NCBI GenBank assembly: GCA_947491025.1 | Contig: CANLIC010000031.1 | Location: forward strand, 1 to 53,363 | Direction of reading: 5' to 3' | DNA from: Myxococcales bacterium | GTDB lineage: Bacteria; Myxococcota_A; UBA9042 | DNA length: 53,363 nt | In this document: one piece after another, positions 38,601 to 45,301 of the stretch | Layout of the letters: each line of letters starts with the position of its first letter | Position numbering within the stretch: the stretch's first letter is position 1 | Notes under the pieces: model-generated | Told to the model about the DNA's origin: nothing | The model's database searches: none | What the model saw: only the letters and a program-made list of their open reading frames with translations | Made by a program: the position numbers and the translations under genes

Positions 38601-38897
38601 GCCCGCGCCTGACTCGCCGCTGACGCCGGGGACGATGGCGCCACCCAGACCGCCACCGACCACCGAGACCGTCGGCGTCGGAAAGCGCACGGCGCCGATG
38701 TCGGCCGTGCGCGGTCGGACGCTCGCCGGGTCGATGGCGGGCGTCGTCGACACCGCGGCCGTCGGTGGAGGCGGCGCGCCGCCGCAGGCGATCGCGAGGG
38801 CCAGGCCGAACGGTCCCAGAATCCGGGCCGCGCCGAAGCGGACCTTGGCGGACATTGCGGCCCGCGAGGCGGGCGACTGCCAACGGGGGCCGCTCAT
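35679..38897 (-). CDS. M16 peptidase homologue lacking zinc motif, with helical-repeat C-terminus
   Basis: 1072 residues; lipobox A-I-A-C (Cys38). Residues ~70-510 are two M16 (pitrilysin/insulinase) fold domains, but where active members have H-x-x-E-H this one has D143-L-M-A-E147, so it cannot bind catalytic zinc. Residues ~560-980 are an array of amphipathic helices (HEAT-like), ending in a Pro/Ala/Ser tail. Its ATG overlaps the stop of the active M16 gene upstream by ATGA. Paired active/inactive M16 subunits are known (mitochondrial processing peptidase, several bacterial systems), so it is probably the non-catalytic partner. The helical repeat region is an unusual addition and may bind a partner. 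Confidence 0.88.
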   Translation of the reverse strand: MSGPRWQSPASRAAMSAKVRFGAARILGPFGLALAIACGGAPPPPTAAVSTTPAIDPASVRPRTADIGAVRFPTPTVSVVGGGLGGAIVPGVSGESGAGVELIVATRRTSPSVHFRWLIPGGKALELGNEGRNRLRFPAGTMDLMAELVTEGTLPHRGEAFAAALERHGASVDVSAAADAIIISGRVLSHQLAPTLQLVGELFTAPEFDGKLLSTRKAQHAASLADLTSRPEAVAGRIFNRVVYGPDHPYGSPGLDVDSLPRITRAHLVDAHRAAFGAGGSSLVLVGDVAAEDAALWVHKALGAAAGRRAEGTGAVPAVAGEPDACHVYDVKEAAQSVVVFGNPGPERNASAWPQLVVANQILGGSASSRLFTVLRERKGLTYGIYSSLDGRLRAGDWSLSGSVRTPKTAEAIDAIEVELSVMRSSAPSEAELVASRRFLVGQFVLGAADAGQVASRLAAVRLYGLPESTWDRYAEELQRTDADTVRALSERHFYASGKQIVIAGDLAALRPALDDRCPRIDLRDVDGERVRTLVGPDAAMTDADREALFTLWAAGEGGEKAIARFAADTSHTPAVRAALLDRLRSGPHVAKALAYGAKASDWPAVAAVLVERLLPLLRDDALDEARSAKSMLLDLLAPTSGASPVEETLRQRAAAQLVGWAFAGVGVDSGTAAVKELVTPRLQESDLSRLGPSAITGLESLVSADVFREAAALALIGLGDGASVRALVRAYRRVLVVRRVLPSKRDLELLSRVPDAQTALVLFDCHALLELADREQEGTADSEATAARATARKATMATLRGVVDAMSTATAQEAGGSRGSVLDRDIRHLQAHLEALLEFRDADDRWWAATLLVRHKGGEGLRTALTGLSDDQRYADPAWHTVPVQQQILGLCEAEIAPLGAAVVRPQLFAALAGGTRIAKILAVTTIRIWGDDDSINALRTHQDPADVAGVLGLDRPTSITDLAKAAVDANRLIRKWDEEARGGRMDPSVFARRRKTALSLLTLTGSALEAAVERSEPKAVPAPGAVPAPAATPPPTDKPSGDSAALDRSGRRTRQASTAARAELAALTLP

Positions 38898-40798
38898 TGG
38901 GCACCTCCACCGATGCGCGGGTTCGTCTCCGGCGCCGGCGTCGGCGCTTCGGCCGGGCCAGGGGGCGGTGGCGGCGCGGGAGCGGGAGCGGGAGCGGGCG
39001 GCGCCGGGGCAGGCGCTGGCGGTGCATCGGTCGCGGGCGGCGCGTCGGTCGCGGGCGCGGGGGCTTGGCCTTGGGCGGCCGCCGCTGCGTCTGCCTTGGC
39101 TTTCTTGGCGGCGGCCTCCGCCTCCGCCTTGGCCTTCTTGGCGGCGGCGGCTTCTTCGACTTTGGCCTTCTTGGCGGCGGCGGCTTCTTCGACTTTGGCC
39201 TTCTTGGCGGCGGCGGCTTCGTCGGCCTTGGCCTTCGTGGCGGCGGCGGCTTCGTCGGCCTTGGCCTGCTGCTCGGCGCGGATCGCAGCGGCTTTGGCAG
39301 CCTTGGCGGCCTTGTCCAGCGCCGCAGTCATGGTCGATTCGGCCTGCTGCACGTAGGAAGGCTTCTGGCCGGCGTCGGGCGCAGCCACCATGCCGGTCGG
39401 CAGCACGTCCATCTCGATCTCGGCGTCAAAGCTCAGCCAGCGGCGCGCCGCGGCCTGGATCTGCGCAGAAGTCACTTCGCGGTAGCGCTGCAGCTCGCCC
39501 TGGACGAGGCCAGCATCGCCCAAGTAGAGCTCGTAGCGGCAGAGGGTCTCAGCGCGCGACTCGGCGCTCTCGCGGGCGAACACCCAGCTGGTCTCGAAGG
39601 CGATGCGCGCACGCACCAGCTCGTCGGGCTCGACGCCGCGCACGCTGATGTCGTGCAGCGTGGTTCGCACGATCTGCTTGGCGCGGGCGATGTCGGCCGG
39701 CGTGGGCTTCGCCATCTCGACGTAGATCTGAAACACGTCGACGTCGCGGCGGCCGTGGGTCCCCGTGAAGTGGCGCGTCGCGAGGCCTGTCTCGCGGCCC
39801 AGCTTGCGCTCGAAGCGGCTGCTCTGTCCGCCGTCGAGGACCTGCGCCAGCAGGTCTAGGGCGTAGGCGTCGGCGGCGGGCGCGGCGGGCACCTTCCAGG
39901 CCAGGTGGAAGCCAGGGTTCTTGCCGCGCTTCTCATCAAAGGCCACGTAGCGGTGGCTCTTGCGCTCCTCGAACGCGAAGGTTTGCTTCGCGATCTCGGC
40001 CCGCCGCGGCAGCTTGCCGAGGGTGCGCTCGAGCACTGCGCGCGCCTCTTCAGGCGTGATGTCGCCGACCAGCGACAGGACGACGTTGTTCGGCGTGTAC
40101 CAGCGGTACCAGAACGCGACAAAGTCGTTGAGCGGCGCCGCCTGCAGGTCCTCCATCGAGCCGATGGTGGAGTGACCGAGCTCCCAGCTGTCGAACATGG
40201 CCTCCATCAGCTGCAGACGCGCCAGGGCGTACGGCTGGTTGTCGTAGCGCTGGCGGCGCTCCTCCATGACGGTCTGGCGCTGGTTCTCGACGTTGTCTTT
40301 CGTGATCGCGAGGTTGGCGAAGCGGTCGTGCTCCAGCCACAGCGCCAGCTCCAGCGCGCCCTTCGGCACCGTCTCGAAGTAGTAGGTCCGGTCGCTCGAG
40401 GTGTTGGCGTTGAGGTCGGCGCCGACCGCTTCCAGGGCCGAGAAGTGTTCCATCTTGCCGACGTAGCGGCTGCCCTGGAACATCATGTGCTCGAAGAAGT
40501 GGGCCAACCCCGAGCTCCCCTTGATCTCGTCGCGCGAACCGACGTCCACCATCAGCCCGACGGCGACCAGCGGCGCCGAGTCATCCGGCTGTACGACCAC
40601 GCGCATGCCGTTGCTGAGCGTAAAGCGGTGCAGCGTCATGGGGGCCGGCTGCGGCCACGGCGCGTCGGAGGTCGCGACCCGAATCGCCTTGGTGCGCGGT
40701 GCGGAGACGGCAGGCGCGGCGAACCCAGCGACGAGGCAGGCCAGCGGCAGCGCGAAAGCCCACGTCGAAGGCGGGTTCCGCGGCTTGGTCGATCCCAT
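38894..40798 (-). CDS. M16 zinc metallopeptidase with Lys/Ala-rich tail
   Basis: 634 residues with a cleavable signal peptide (near V-S-A|P-R, residue 34). The inverted zinc motif is intact: H-F-F-E-H (His100, Glu103, His104), with the distal Glu180 in V-M-E-E-R-R at the family spacing of 76. After the two M16 domains (to ~480) comes a ~75-residue alpha-helical Ala/Lys/Glu repeat encoded by tandem 33-bp units, then a Pro/Ala-rich end. Probably periplasmic. GGAGG lies 4 nt from ATG 40798. Its stop overlaps the next gene's start, so it forms one unit with the inactive M16 homologue, likely a heterodimeric peptidase. Confidence 0.93.
   Translation of the reverse strand: MGSTKPRNPPSTWAFALPLACLVAGFAAPAVSAPRTKAIRVATSDAPWPQPAPMTLHRFTLSNGMRVVVQPDDSAPLVAVGLMVDVGSRDEIKGSSGLAHFFEHMMFQGSRYVGKMEHFSALEAVGADLNANTSSDRTYYFETVPKGALELALWLEHDRFANLAITKDNVENQRQTVMEERRQRYDNQPYALARLQLMEAMFDSWELGHSTIGSMEDLQAAPLNDFVAFWYRWYTPNNVVLSLVGDITPEEARAVLERTLGKLPRRAEIAKQTFAFEERKSHRYVAFDEKRGKNPGFHLAWKVPAAPAADAYALDLLAQVLDGGQSSRFERKLGRETGLATRHFTGTHGRRDVDVFQIYVEMAKPTPADIARAKQIVRTTLHDISVRGVEPDELVRARIAFETSWVFARESAESRAETLCRYELYLGDAGLVQGELQRYREVTSAQIQAAARRWLSFDAEIEMDVLPTGMVAAPDAGQKPSYVQQAESTMTAALDKAAKAAKAAAIRAEQQAKADEAAAATKAKADEAAAAKKAKVEEAAAAKKAKVEEAAAAKKAKAEAEAAAKKAKADAAAAAQGQAPAPATDAPPATDAPPAPAPAPPAPAPAPAPPPPPGPAEAPTPAPETNPRIGGGAQ
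39129..39260. repeat. 33-bp tandem repeat within M16 gene
   Basis: Four units of 33 bp (39129, 39162, 39195, 39228). The first two are identical; the last two differ at a few bases. They encode 11-residue units rich in Ala, Lys and Glu in the tail of the M16 peptidase and could expand or contract without breaking the frame. Confidence 0.85.
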
Positions 40799-41083
40799 CA
40801 ATCCTCCGGGCGACGGCGAACCGGCGCGGCATGCCCAAGGCCCCCAGGGACCTAAGGCCGCGCGAGCCTATCATCCCGCGCGGCGCTGTCGAAGATCCCT
40901 GCCGGCTGAAGATCGCAGCCGCCTCGAACCAGCGGCGCGTCGCGCTGCGCGGCGGCGCCAAGAGGCCGTCGCCACGGCAGATGCAGCGCGTTCGAACGGC
41001 GGAAACGGAGACGGTGCAGGGGTGCAGCTTCGCGCGATAGACCGGAGCGCCGGCGAGCAGAACCCCCCCGTGGCCGCGAGCGA

Positions 41084-42886
41084 CTAGCCGGCCTCGACCT
41101 TGGTGCGGATGTGCAGCTCGGCGAGCTGGTGCGGGGCGACGTCGGACGGCGAATCCGTCATCAGGTCCGTGGCCTTCTGAGTCTTGGGGAAGGCGATGAC
41201 GTCGCGCAGGCTCTCGGCGCCGCAGATCAGCATCAGCAGCCGGTCCATGCCGAGGGCGATGCCACCGTGGGGCGGGGTGCCGTAGCTGAGCGCCTGGATG
41301 AAGAAGCCGAACTTGTCGTCGACGTCTTCCTGCGACAGCCCGAGCAGGCGAAAGACCTGGTTCTGCACGTCGCTGCGGTGGATTCGGATGCTGCCGCCGC
41401 CGAGCTCGATGCCGTTCAGCACCAGGTCGTAGGCCTTGGCGCGCACCGAGCCCGGATCGCTGCCCAGGCGCTCGAGGTCGCTGTCGAGCGGGCTGGTGAA
41501 GGGGTGGTGCATCGCCGCCCAGCGCTTCTCGCCGTCGTCGTACTCGAACATCGGGAAGTCAACGACCCAGCAGAAGGACCAGGTCCCCGGCCGGATGAGG
41601 CCAAGGCGCTCGCCGACGACGCGCCGCAGCTGCGCCAGCGCCGCGTTGGCGACCGACGGCTTGTCGGCGACGAAGAGGACGAGCGCCCCAGGGCCGACGC
41701 CCATGCGCGCAGTGACCTCGGCGCGCAGCTCGTCGCTGAGGCCCTTGGCGACCGGCCCCGACCAGCTGCCGTCCTCGGCGATGCGGGCCCAGGCGACGCC
41801 CTTGGCCCCGAAGGGGGCCGCCTCCTCCGGGAACGTCTTGTCGAGGTCCTTGCGGGTGAGCGACGAGCCTTCCGGGATCGGCAGCGCCTTGACGATGCCG
41901 CCGCGGCCGATGGCGTCGGCGAACACGCGGAATTCGACGCGATCGCGCAGCGTCTCCGTCAAATCGCAGAGCGGCAGCCCGAAGCGCAGGTCTGGGCGGT
42001 CGATGCCGTACTTGTCCATCGCCTCTTGCCAGGTGATCGACGGGATGGGCGTCGGCACCTCGTAGCCCTTGACATCCTTCCAGATCATCGCGACGTAGCC
42101 GTCGAGCAGCGTGCGAATGTCGCTGACGTCCACAAACGACAGCTCGAGGTCGAGCTGGGTGAACTCTGGCTGGCGGTCGGCGCGCAGGTCCTCGTCGCGG
42201 AAGCAGCGGCAGATCTGCATGTAGCGGTCCATGCCGGACATCATGAAGAGCTGCTTGAACTGCTGGGGCGACTGCGGCAGGGCGTAGAATTGGCCCGGGT
42301 GCACGCGGCTCGGCACCAGGTAGTCGCGGGCTCCCTCGGGCGTCGACTTGGCGAGGATGGGCGTCTCCAGCTCCAAGAAGCCATTGCCCTCGCAGAAGTA
42401 CCGGCGCGTCAGCTGATTGACCCGGCTACGCAGCGCGAAGTTGGCGGCCAGCTTCGGCCGGCGCAGGTCGAGGTAGCGATACGTCAGGCGCGTCGTCTCG
42501 TTGGTATCGAGGTCATCCTTGATCTCGAAGGGCGGGGTCCGCGCCTCGCTCAGCACCTCGACCTGGTCGCACAGGATCTCGACCTCGCCGGTGGCGATTT
42601 TCGGGTTGATGTTGGTGCCACGGCTGATGACCTCGCCGCGGGCGCCGATGACCCACTCGCCGCGCAGACGGTCGGCGATCTGGTGCGCAGCGCCGCCGAG
42701 GTGACTGGGCTCGAAGCGCACCTGGACGAGGCCGGTGCGGTCGCGCAGGTCGACGAAGATGACCCCGCCGTGGTCGCGGGCGGACTGCACCCAGCCATAG
42801 ACGACGACGTGCTCCCCGATGTGGGCGGCCCGAAAGGCGCCGTTCATGCGGGTGCGCTTGTGGGTGGCGAGAAAGCTATCGGACAT
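41084..42886 (-). CDS. aspS: Aspartyl-tRNA synthetase
   Basis: 600 residues, the length of bacterial-type AspRS. An N-terminal OB-fold anticodon-binding domain (V-Y-G-W-V-Q, D-L-R-D-R-T-G) is followed by the class II catalytic core with the bacterial GAD insertion. Motif 2 is F-R-D-E-D (Phe229-Arg230) and motif 3 is G-M-D-R-L (Arg549). It charges tRNA-Asp in the cytoplasm. ATG 42886 has CGGAG 8 nt upstream. There is no partner gene on the same strand within 280 bp on either side. Confidence 0.97.
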   Translation of the reverse strand: MSDSFLATHKRTRMNGAFRAAHIGEHVVVYGWVQSARDHGGVIFVDLRDRTGLVQVRFEPSHLGGAAHQIADRLRGEWVIGARGEVISRGTNINPKIATGEVEILCDQVEVLSEARTPPFEIKDDLDTNETTRLTYRYLDLRRPKLAANFALRSRVNQLTRRYFCEGNGFLELETPILAKSTPEGARDYLVPSRVHPGQFYALPQSPQQFKQLFMMSGMDRYMQICRCFRDEDLRADRQPEFTQLDLELSFVDVSDIRTLLDGYVAMIWKDVKGYEVPTPIPSITWQEAMDKYGIDRPDLRFGLPLCDLTETLRDRVEFRVFADAIGRGGIVKALPIPEGSSLTRKDLDKTFPEEAAPFGAKGVAWARIAEDGSWSGPVAKGLSDELRAEVTARMGVGPGALVLFVADKPSVANAALAQLRRVVGERLGLIRPGTWSFCWVVDFPMFEYDDGEKRWAAMHHPFTSPLDSDLERLGSDPGSVRAKAYDLVLNGIELGGGSIRIHRSDVQNQVFRLLGLSQEDVDDKFGFFIQALSYGTPPHGGIALGMDRLLMLICGAESLRDVIAFPKTQKATDLMTDSPSDVAPHQLAELHIRTKVEAG

Positions 42887-43513
42887 GGCTGGGGCTCCGT
42901 GGGTCGGGTTCGGTTGGCCGCGGGTTGGGACGGTGCGGGCGCAGGCGTTCTGCCGAGCGGCACCGGCATGGGCTCGCGGGTATGTTGTGGCGATCGCTGC
43001 TGGGGTCTCGCGCCTGCTTGGGGTGGTGGCCTGGGCGTTCGCCGTCGGTCGTGGGCGCCGCGATGACGCCTTGGCGCTGGACATTACACGCGTCATCGAG
43101 GGCTGGGTAGGGGTTGGTGGGGGCCCGGCCGGCGTCATGGGACACAGCGTGTCTCCCAACCACCTGAGATCGCAGCTACAACACGTTCTGGGCCGAGCGC
43201 CAGGCGGTCAAGATGCGGCGAGCGGAGCGCAACGAGCCCGGCGACGGGGAGTTCCCGCGCAATCCAAACCCACTGAGAGACGGTAGCGAAGGGTGTAGGC
43301 AACCTCGGTGCCGCCCGGCGCCCAGGGCGTGCTGTCGAATCGGGCCTCGCGCTGTCGCAGCATCGCGCGAGCGGGCTGCCGGCGCGAGGCGGCGACGGCG
43401 GGTACTTCCAGCTGCAGCCCGAGGGATCAAGAGCGCGGTCCGCTGCCCAGACGCCCCTTCTTGCCATTGGCCTCGGCGACTTCGACAAATTACGTTGACA
43501 GCCTCACGGAACC
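42887..43513. other. Intergenic region upstream of aspS
   Basis: About 630 bp without a supported gene. It must contain the aspS promoter. It holds a 9-bp-arm inverted repeat (43061-43098) and, at the far end, TTGACA (43495-43500), for which no -10 element is found at 16-18 bp. The frame open across 43213-44058 shows no protein-like composition before 43627. Confidence 0.5.
43061..43098. repeat. 9-bp inverted repeat
   Basis: CGATGACGC (43061-43069) and GCGTCATCG (43090-43098) are exact inverse complements around a 20-nt loop, with no T-run following. It lies ~180 bp upstream of aspS in non-coding DNA. It could be an operator pair or RNA hairpin; nothing decides. Confidence 0.4.
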
Positions 43514-43630
43514 ATGAGGGCATTCGCCCATTCGCCCATTCGCCCATTCGCCCATTCGCCCATTCGCCCATTCGCCCATTCGCCCATTCGCCACGAACGG
43601 GCCACGTCGGGCGCAGGGAGGGCCCAATGA
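43514..43630 (+). CDS. 38-codon leader frame through octamer repeat (uncertain)
   Basis: ATG 43514 opens a frame that reads through the nine CATTCGCC units, giving three near-identical octapeptides (F-A-H-S-P-I-R-P), and stops at 43628-43630, overlapping the next ATG as ATGA. TTGACA lies 14 bp before the ATG. The ribosome site is weak. If translated it would couple translation of the downstream gene; one unit less, or two more, would fuse both frames. Confidence 0.3.
   Translation: MRAFAHSPIRPFAHSPIRPFAHSPIRHERATSGAGRAQ
43521..43592. repeat. Octanucleotide tandem repeat, 9 perfect copies
   Basis: CATTCGCC repeated nine times without error. The unit length is not a multiple of three, so copy-number change by slippage shifts any reading frame across it. 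It lies 35 bp upstream of the ATG at 43627 and inside the leader frame that overlaps that gene. Perfect identity implies recent or ongoing slippage. Confidence 0.97.
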
Positions 43631-44058
43631 GTTGCAGTGGTTCAGCAAACGTGAGTTCGGCGGCGAGCGACCAGCGGTTCGAGTCGAATGCCGACGGGAC
43701 AGCAGTGATTCACTGGCTCGACAATTCCACGTGGGCCGTCACAACGAAATCTGTTGTCGCCGGCGTCAAGAGCCCAAGCGCAGCGCTCGGCCTCAGCGCC
43801 AAGGGGATCCCGCTGCACCTCGGCGGGTCGCCCGCCGACGACGCGTGGTGGCGCCTCCGCAAGGCGCTGGCGATTGCGCGCCTCCGCGGCTGCGCCTGGG
43901 TCATGCAGGTGAAGATGGGGATACACCACGATGTGGTCGGTCCCTTCGAGGAAGCGGAGCTGGCGGCCGTGCTGCAAGGTCCTGGCGGACCTTCTGGCTG
44001 CAAGAGCGCCTGGGCGCTGGATGAGCTCGCGGCGGGGAGCGCCCCCTTCGCCGCCTAG
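43627..44058 (+). CDS. Hypothetical 143-residue protein
   Basis: A GGGAGG ribosome site lies 6 nt before ATG 43627. The protein has no signal peptide or membrane segment, an N-terminal polar part with many Ser/Ala and paired Trp (residues ~31-37), and a probable helix with W-W-R-L-R-K-A-L (~75-82). Seen next to it: the octamer repeat upstream, and a lipoprotein gene starting 20 bp downstream in the same direction, so they may be one transcript. I do not recognise the family. A short frame in GC-rich DNA can be spurious; the good ribosome site favours it. Confidence 0.5.
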   Translation: MSCSGSANVSSAASDQRFESNADGTAVIHWLDNSTWAVTTKSVVAGVKSPSAALGLSAKGIPLHLGGSPADDAWWRLRKALAIARLRGCAWVMQVKMGIHHDVVGPFEEAELAAVLQGPGGPSGCKSAWALDELAAGSAPFAA

Positions 44059-44078
44059 CTCGTCGGGCTGTGTGGGCC

Positions 44079-44957
44079 ATGAGGCCGCGTCTCAGATGCA
44101 CCTGGGGGGCCTGCGCTGCCGCGATGATCATCGCTTGCGGTGGCCCCTCGCTGCCCAATCCCCTCCCGCCCACCGACGTTGCAGCCGAGCCGGACTCGCC
44201 TGAATTTGCATCGGACTCTGCCGAGACCTCGCCGGACTCCTTCGCGACCGGGGACCTCAGCGACGGCGGCGCCGAGCCGGAGACCCAGGGGGACGTCATC
44301 GGCGACTCCTCGCTCGACGGCGTTGAGGACGGATTCGACGATACCTACGACGTCTTCGGCAGCCCGTGGCCGGATGAGCTGCATCTCACGTATGGATTCG
44401 CGCCGCTGCGCATTATCGTCACGAGACACAAGGTGGAGGTCGGAGCTCCACTGCCAGACTGCTCTTCCGCGACCGGGACGCTGCTCGACTTGGAAAACGT
44501 CTGCTGGCGCGACAATCCCACACCCTCTGCGGGTTGGGCCACCTTTGGTGAAGAGACAGTCGAAGGCCCTGAGTGGGTGTCTCTGGCGCCCTTGGAACCA
44601 GGGTATCGCTATGGGGTTTGGCTGTACGCGCCCGATGTCCCGGGAGCACCGCCTCTCGGCAAGCTCGACGGCTTCAAGCTCACCCTCTACTATTACGGCG
44701 TCTTGGCATATCAGATGGAATACTATCCGGCCCCCGTGCCTCACATGCTCAAGCGTGGCAAGATCGACCTCATCGGCGTGATCGACACGCCATTGAAGTG
44801 GGGGTATCCCCCACAGTTGCGCAGCTGTTACGACAAGCCTGAGCCATGCGCAGTCGCTGCCAGCAAAACCGGGCTCAACTGTCACGCTGCCTGCGTCTCG
44901 CCCGTAGCAGGATTGCCGGGAGCGCTCACGTTTGTGACTTGCCCACCGCCACCCTGA
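44079..44957 (+). CDS. Lipoprotein of unknown function
   Basis: 292 residues. Leader with I-I-A-C (Cys20), then an acidic Asp/Ser/Glu/Pro tether to ~95, then a ~195-residue beta-rich domain with several Trp/Tyr (Y-Y-Y-G-V-L, Y-R-Y-G-V-W-L-Y) and Cys residues near the end, probably disulphide-bonded. No named domain recognised. It is less G/C-biased at third codon positions than most genes here, which may indicate a different origin. A GTG at 44070 in frame is a less likely start. It follows the 143-residue hypothetical gene by 20 bp; its last 76 bp are overlapped by a small minus-strand frame. Confidence 0.78.
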   Translation: MRPRLRCTWGACAAAMIIACGGPSLPNPLPPTDVAAEPDSPEFASDSAETSPDSFATGDLSDGGAEPETQGDVIGDSSLDGVEDGFDDTYDVFGSPWPDELHLTYGFAPLRIIVTRHKVEVGAPLPDCSSATGTLLDLENVCWRDNPTPSAGWATFGEETVEGPEWVSLAPLEPGYRYGVWLYAPDVPGAPPLGKLDGFKLTLYYYGVLAYQMEYYPAPVPHMLKRGKIDLIGVIDTPLKWGYPPQLRSCYDKPEPCAVAASKTGLNCHAACVSPVAGLPGALTFVTCPPPP

Positions 44958-45265
44958 GCCGTGTCGGTGCCGCGGAAGAATAGATCGAGGCCTTCGCCGG
45001 CGGGGTGGACAACCGCCAGCGTACCGCCGATCGCCGGGTCGAGGCAGAGCAGCGTGTCGAGCATCGGCAGCATGAAGGGCGCCAACGCGAGCGCGCCGTC
45101 GGGGGCGGTCACGCGACATGCCGCGAAGAGCGCGCCAGCGCGGCGCGTCTGGCGATGGGAGGGGCTGGCCTCGGCGCCGGCGAGCCGCCGAACGCCGCCG
45201 CTGGCCCGCGGACTCCCCCTGCCTGACAGGTCCGTCGCCTGGTGGTAGGTTGCCAACGCGGGCAC
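44882..45265 (-). CDS. Possible small protein or gene remnant on minus strand
   Basis: A minus-strand frame of 127 codons (GTG start at 45265; TTG at 45256 possible). I counted positional bias over ~97 codons: A/T is about 26% at position 1, 40% at position 2 and 12% at position 3, the pattern of true coding DNA in this genome. The middle reads like a globular strand-helix protein (L-C-L-D-P-A-I-G-G-T-L-A-V-V-H-P). The N-terminal part is Arg-rich and less convincing. The 3' end overlaps the convergent lipoprotein gene by 76 bp. No ribosome site is seen; it may be a truncated remnant. Confidence 0.35.
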   Translation of the reverse strand: MPALATYHQATDLSGRGSPRASGGVRRLAGAEASPSHRQTRRAGALFAACRVTAPDGALALAPFMLPMLDTLLCLDPAIGGTLAVVHPAGEGLDLFFRGTDTAQGGGGQVTNVSAPGNPATGETQAA

Positions 45266-45301
45266 CCACGACGCGCCCCGCCGCCCGCGCAGGAGGTTGC
45301 G

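Noticed and set aside
43495..43500. TTGACA as a sigma-70 promoter for the octamer locus
   Set aside because: No -10-like hexamer occurs 16-18 bp downstream; the region there is already the G/C-rich repeat.
43521..43592. Octamer array as a CRISPR array
   Set aside because: Units are 8 bp and contiguous, with no spacers; it is a simple tandem repeat.
43666..43690. GGTTCGAGTC, resembling a tRNA T-loop
   Set aside because: The flanking bases do not pair into a 5-bp T-stem and no acceptor or anticodon arm is found nearby.
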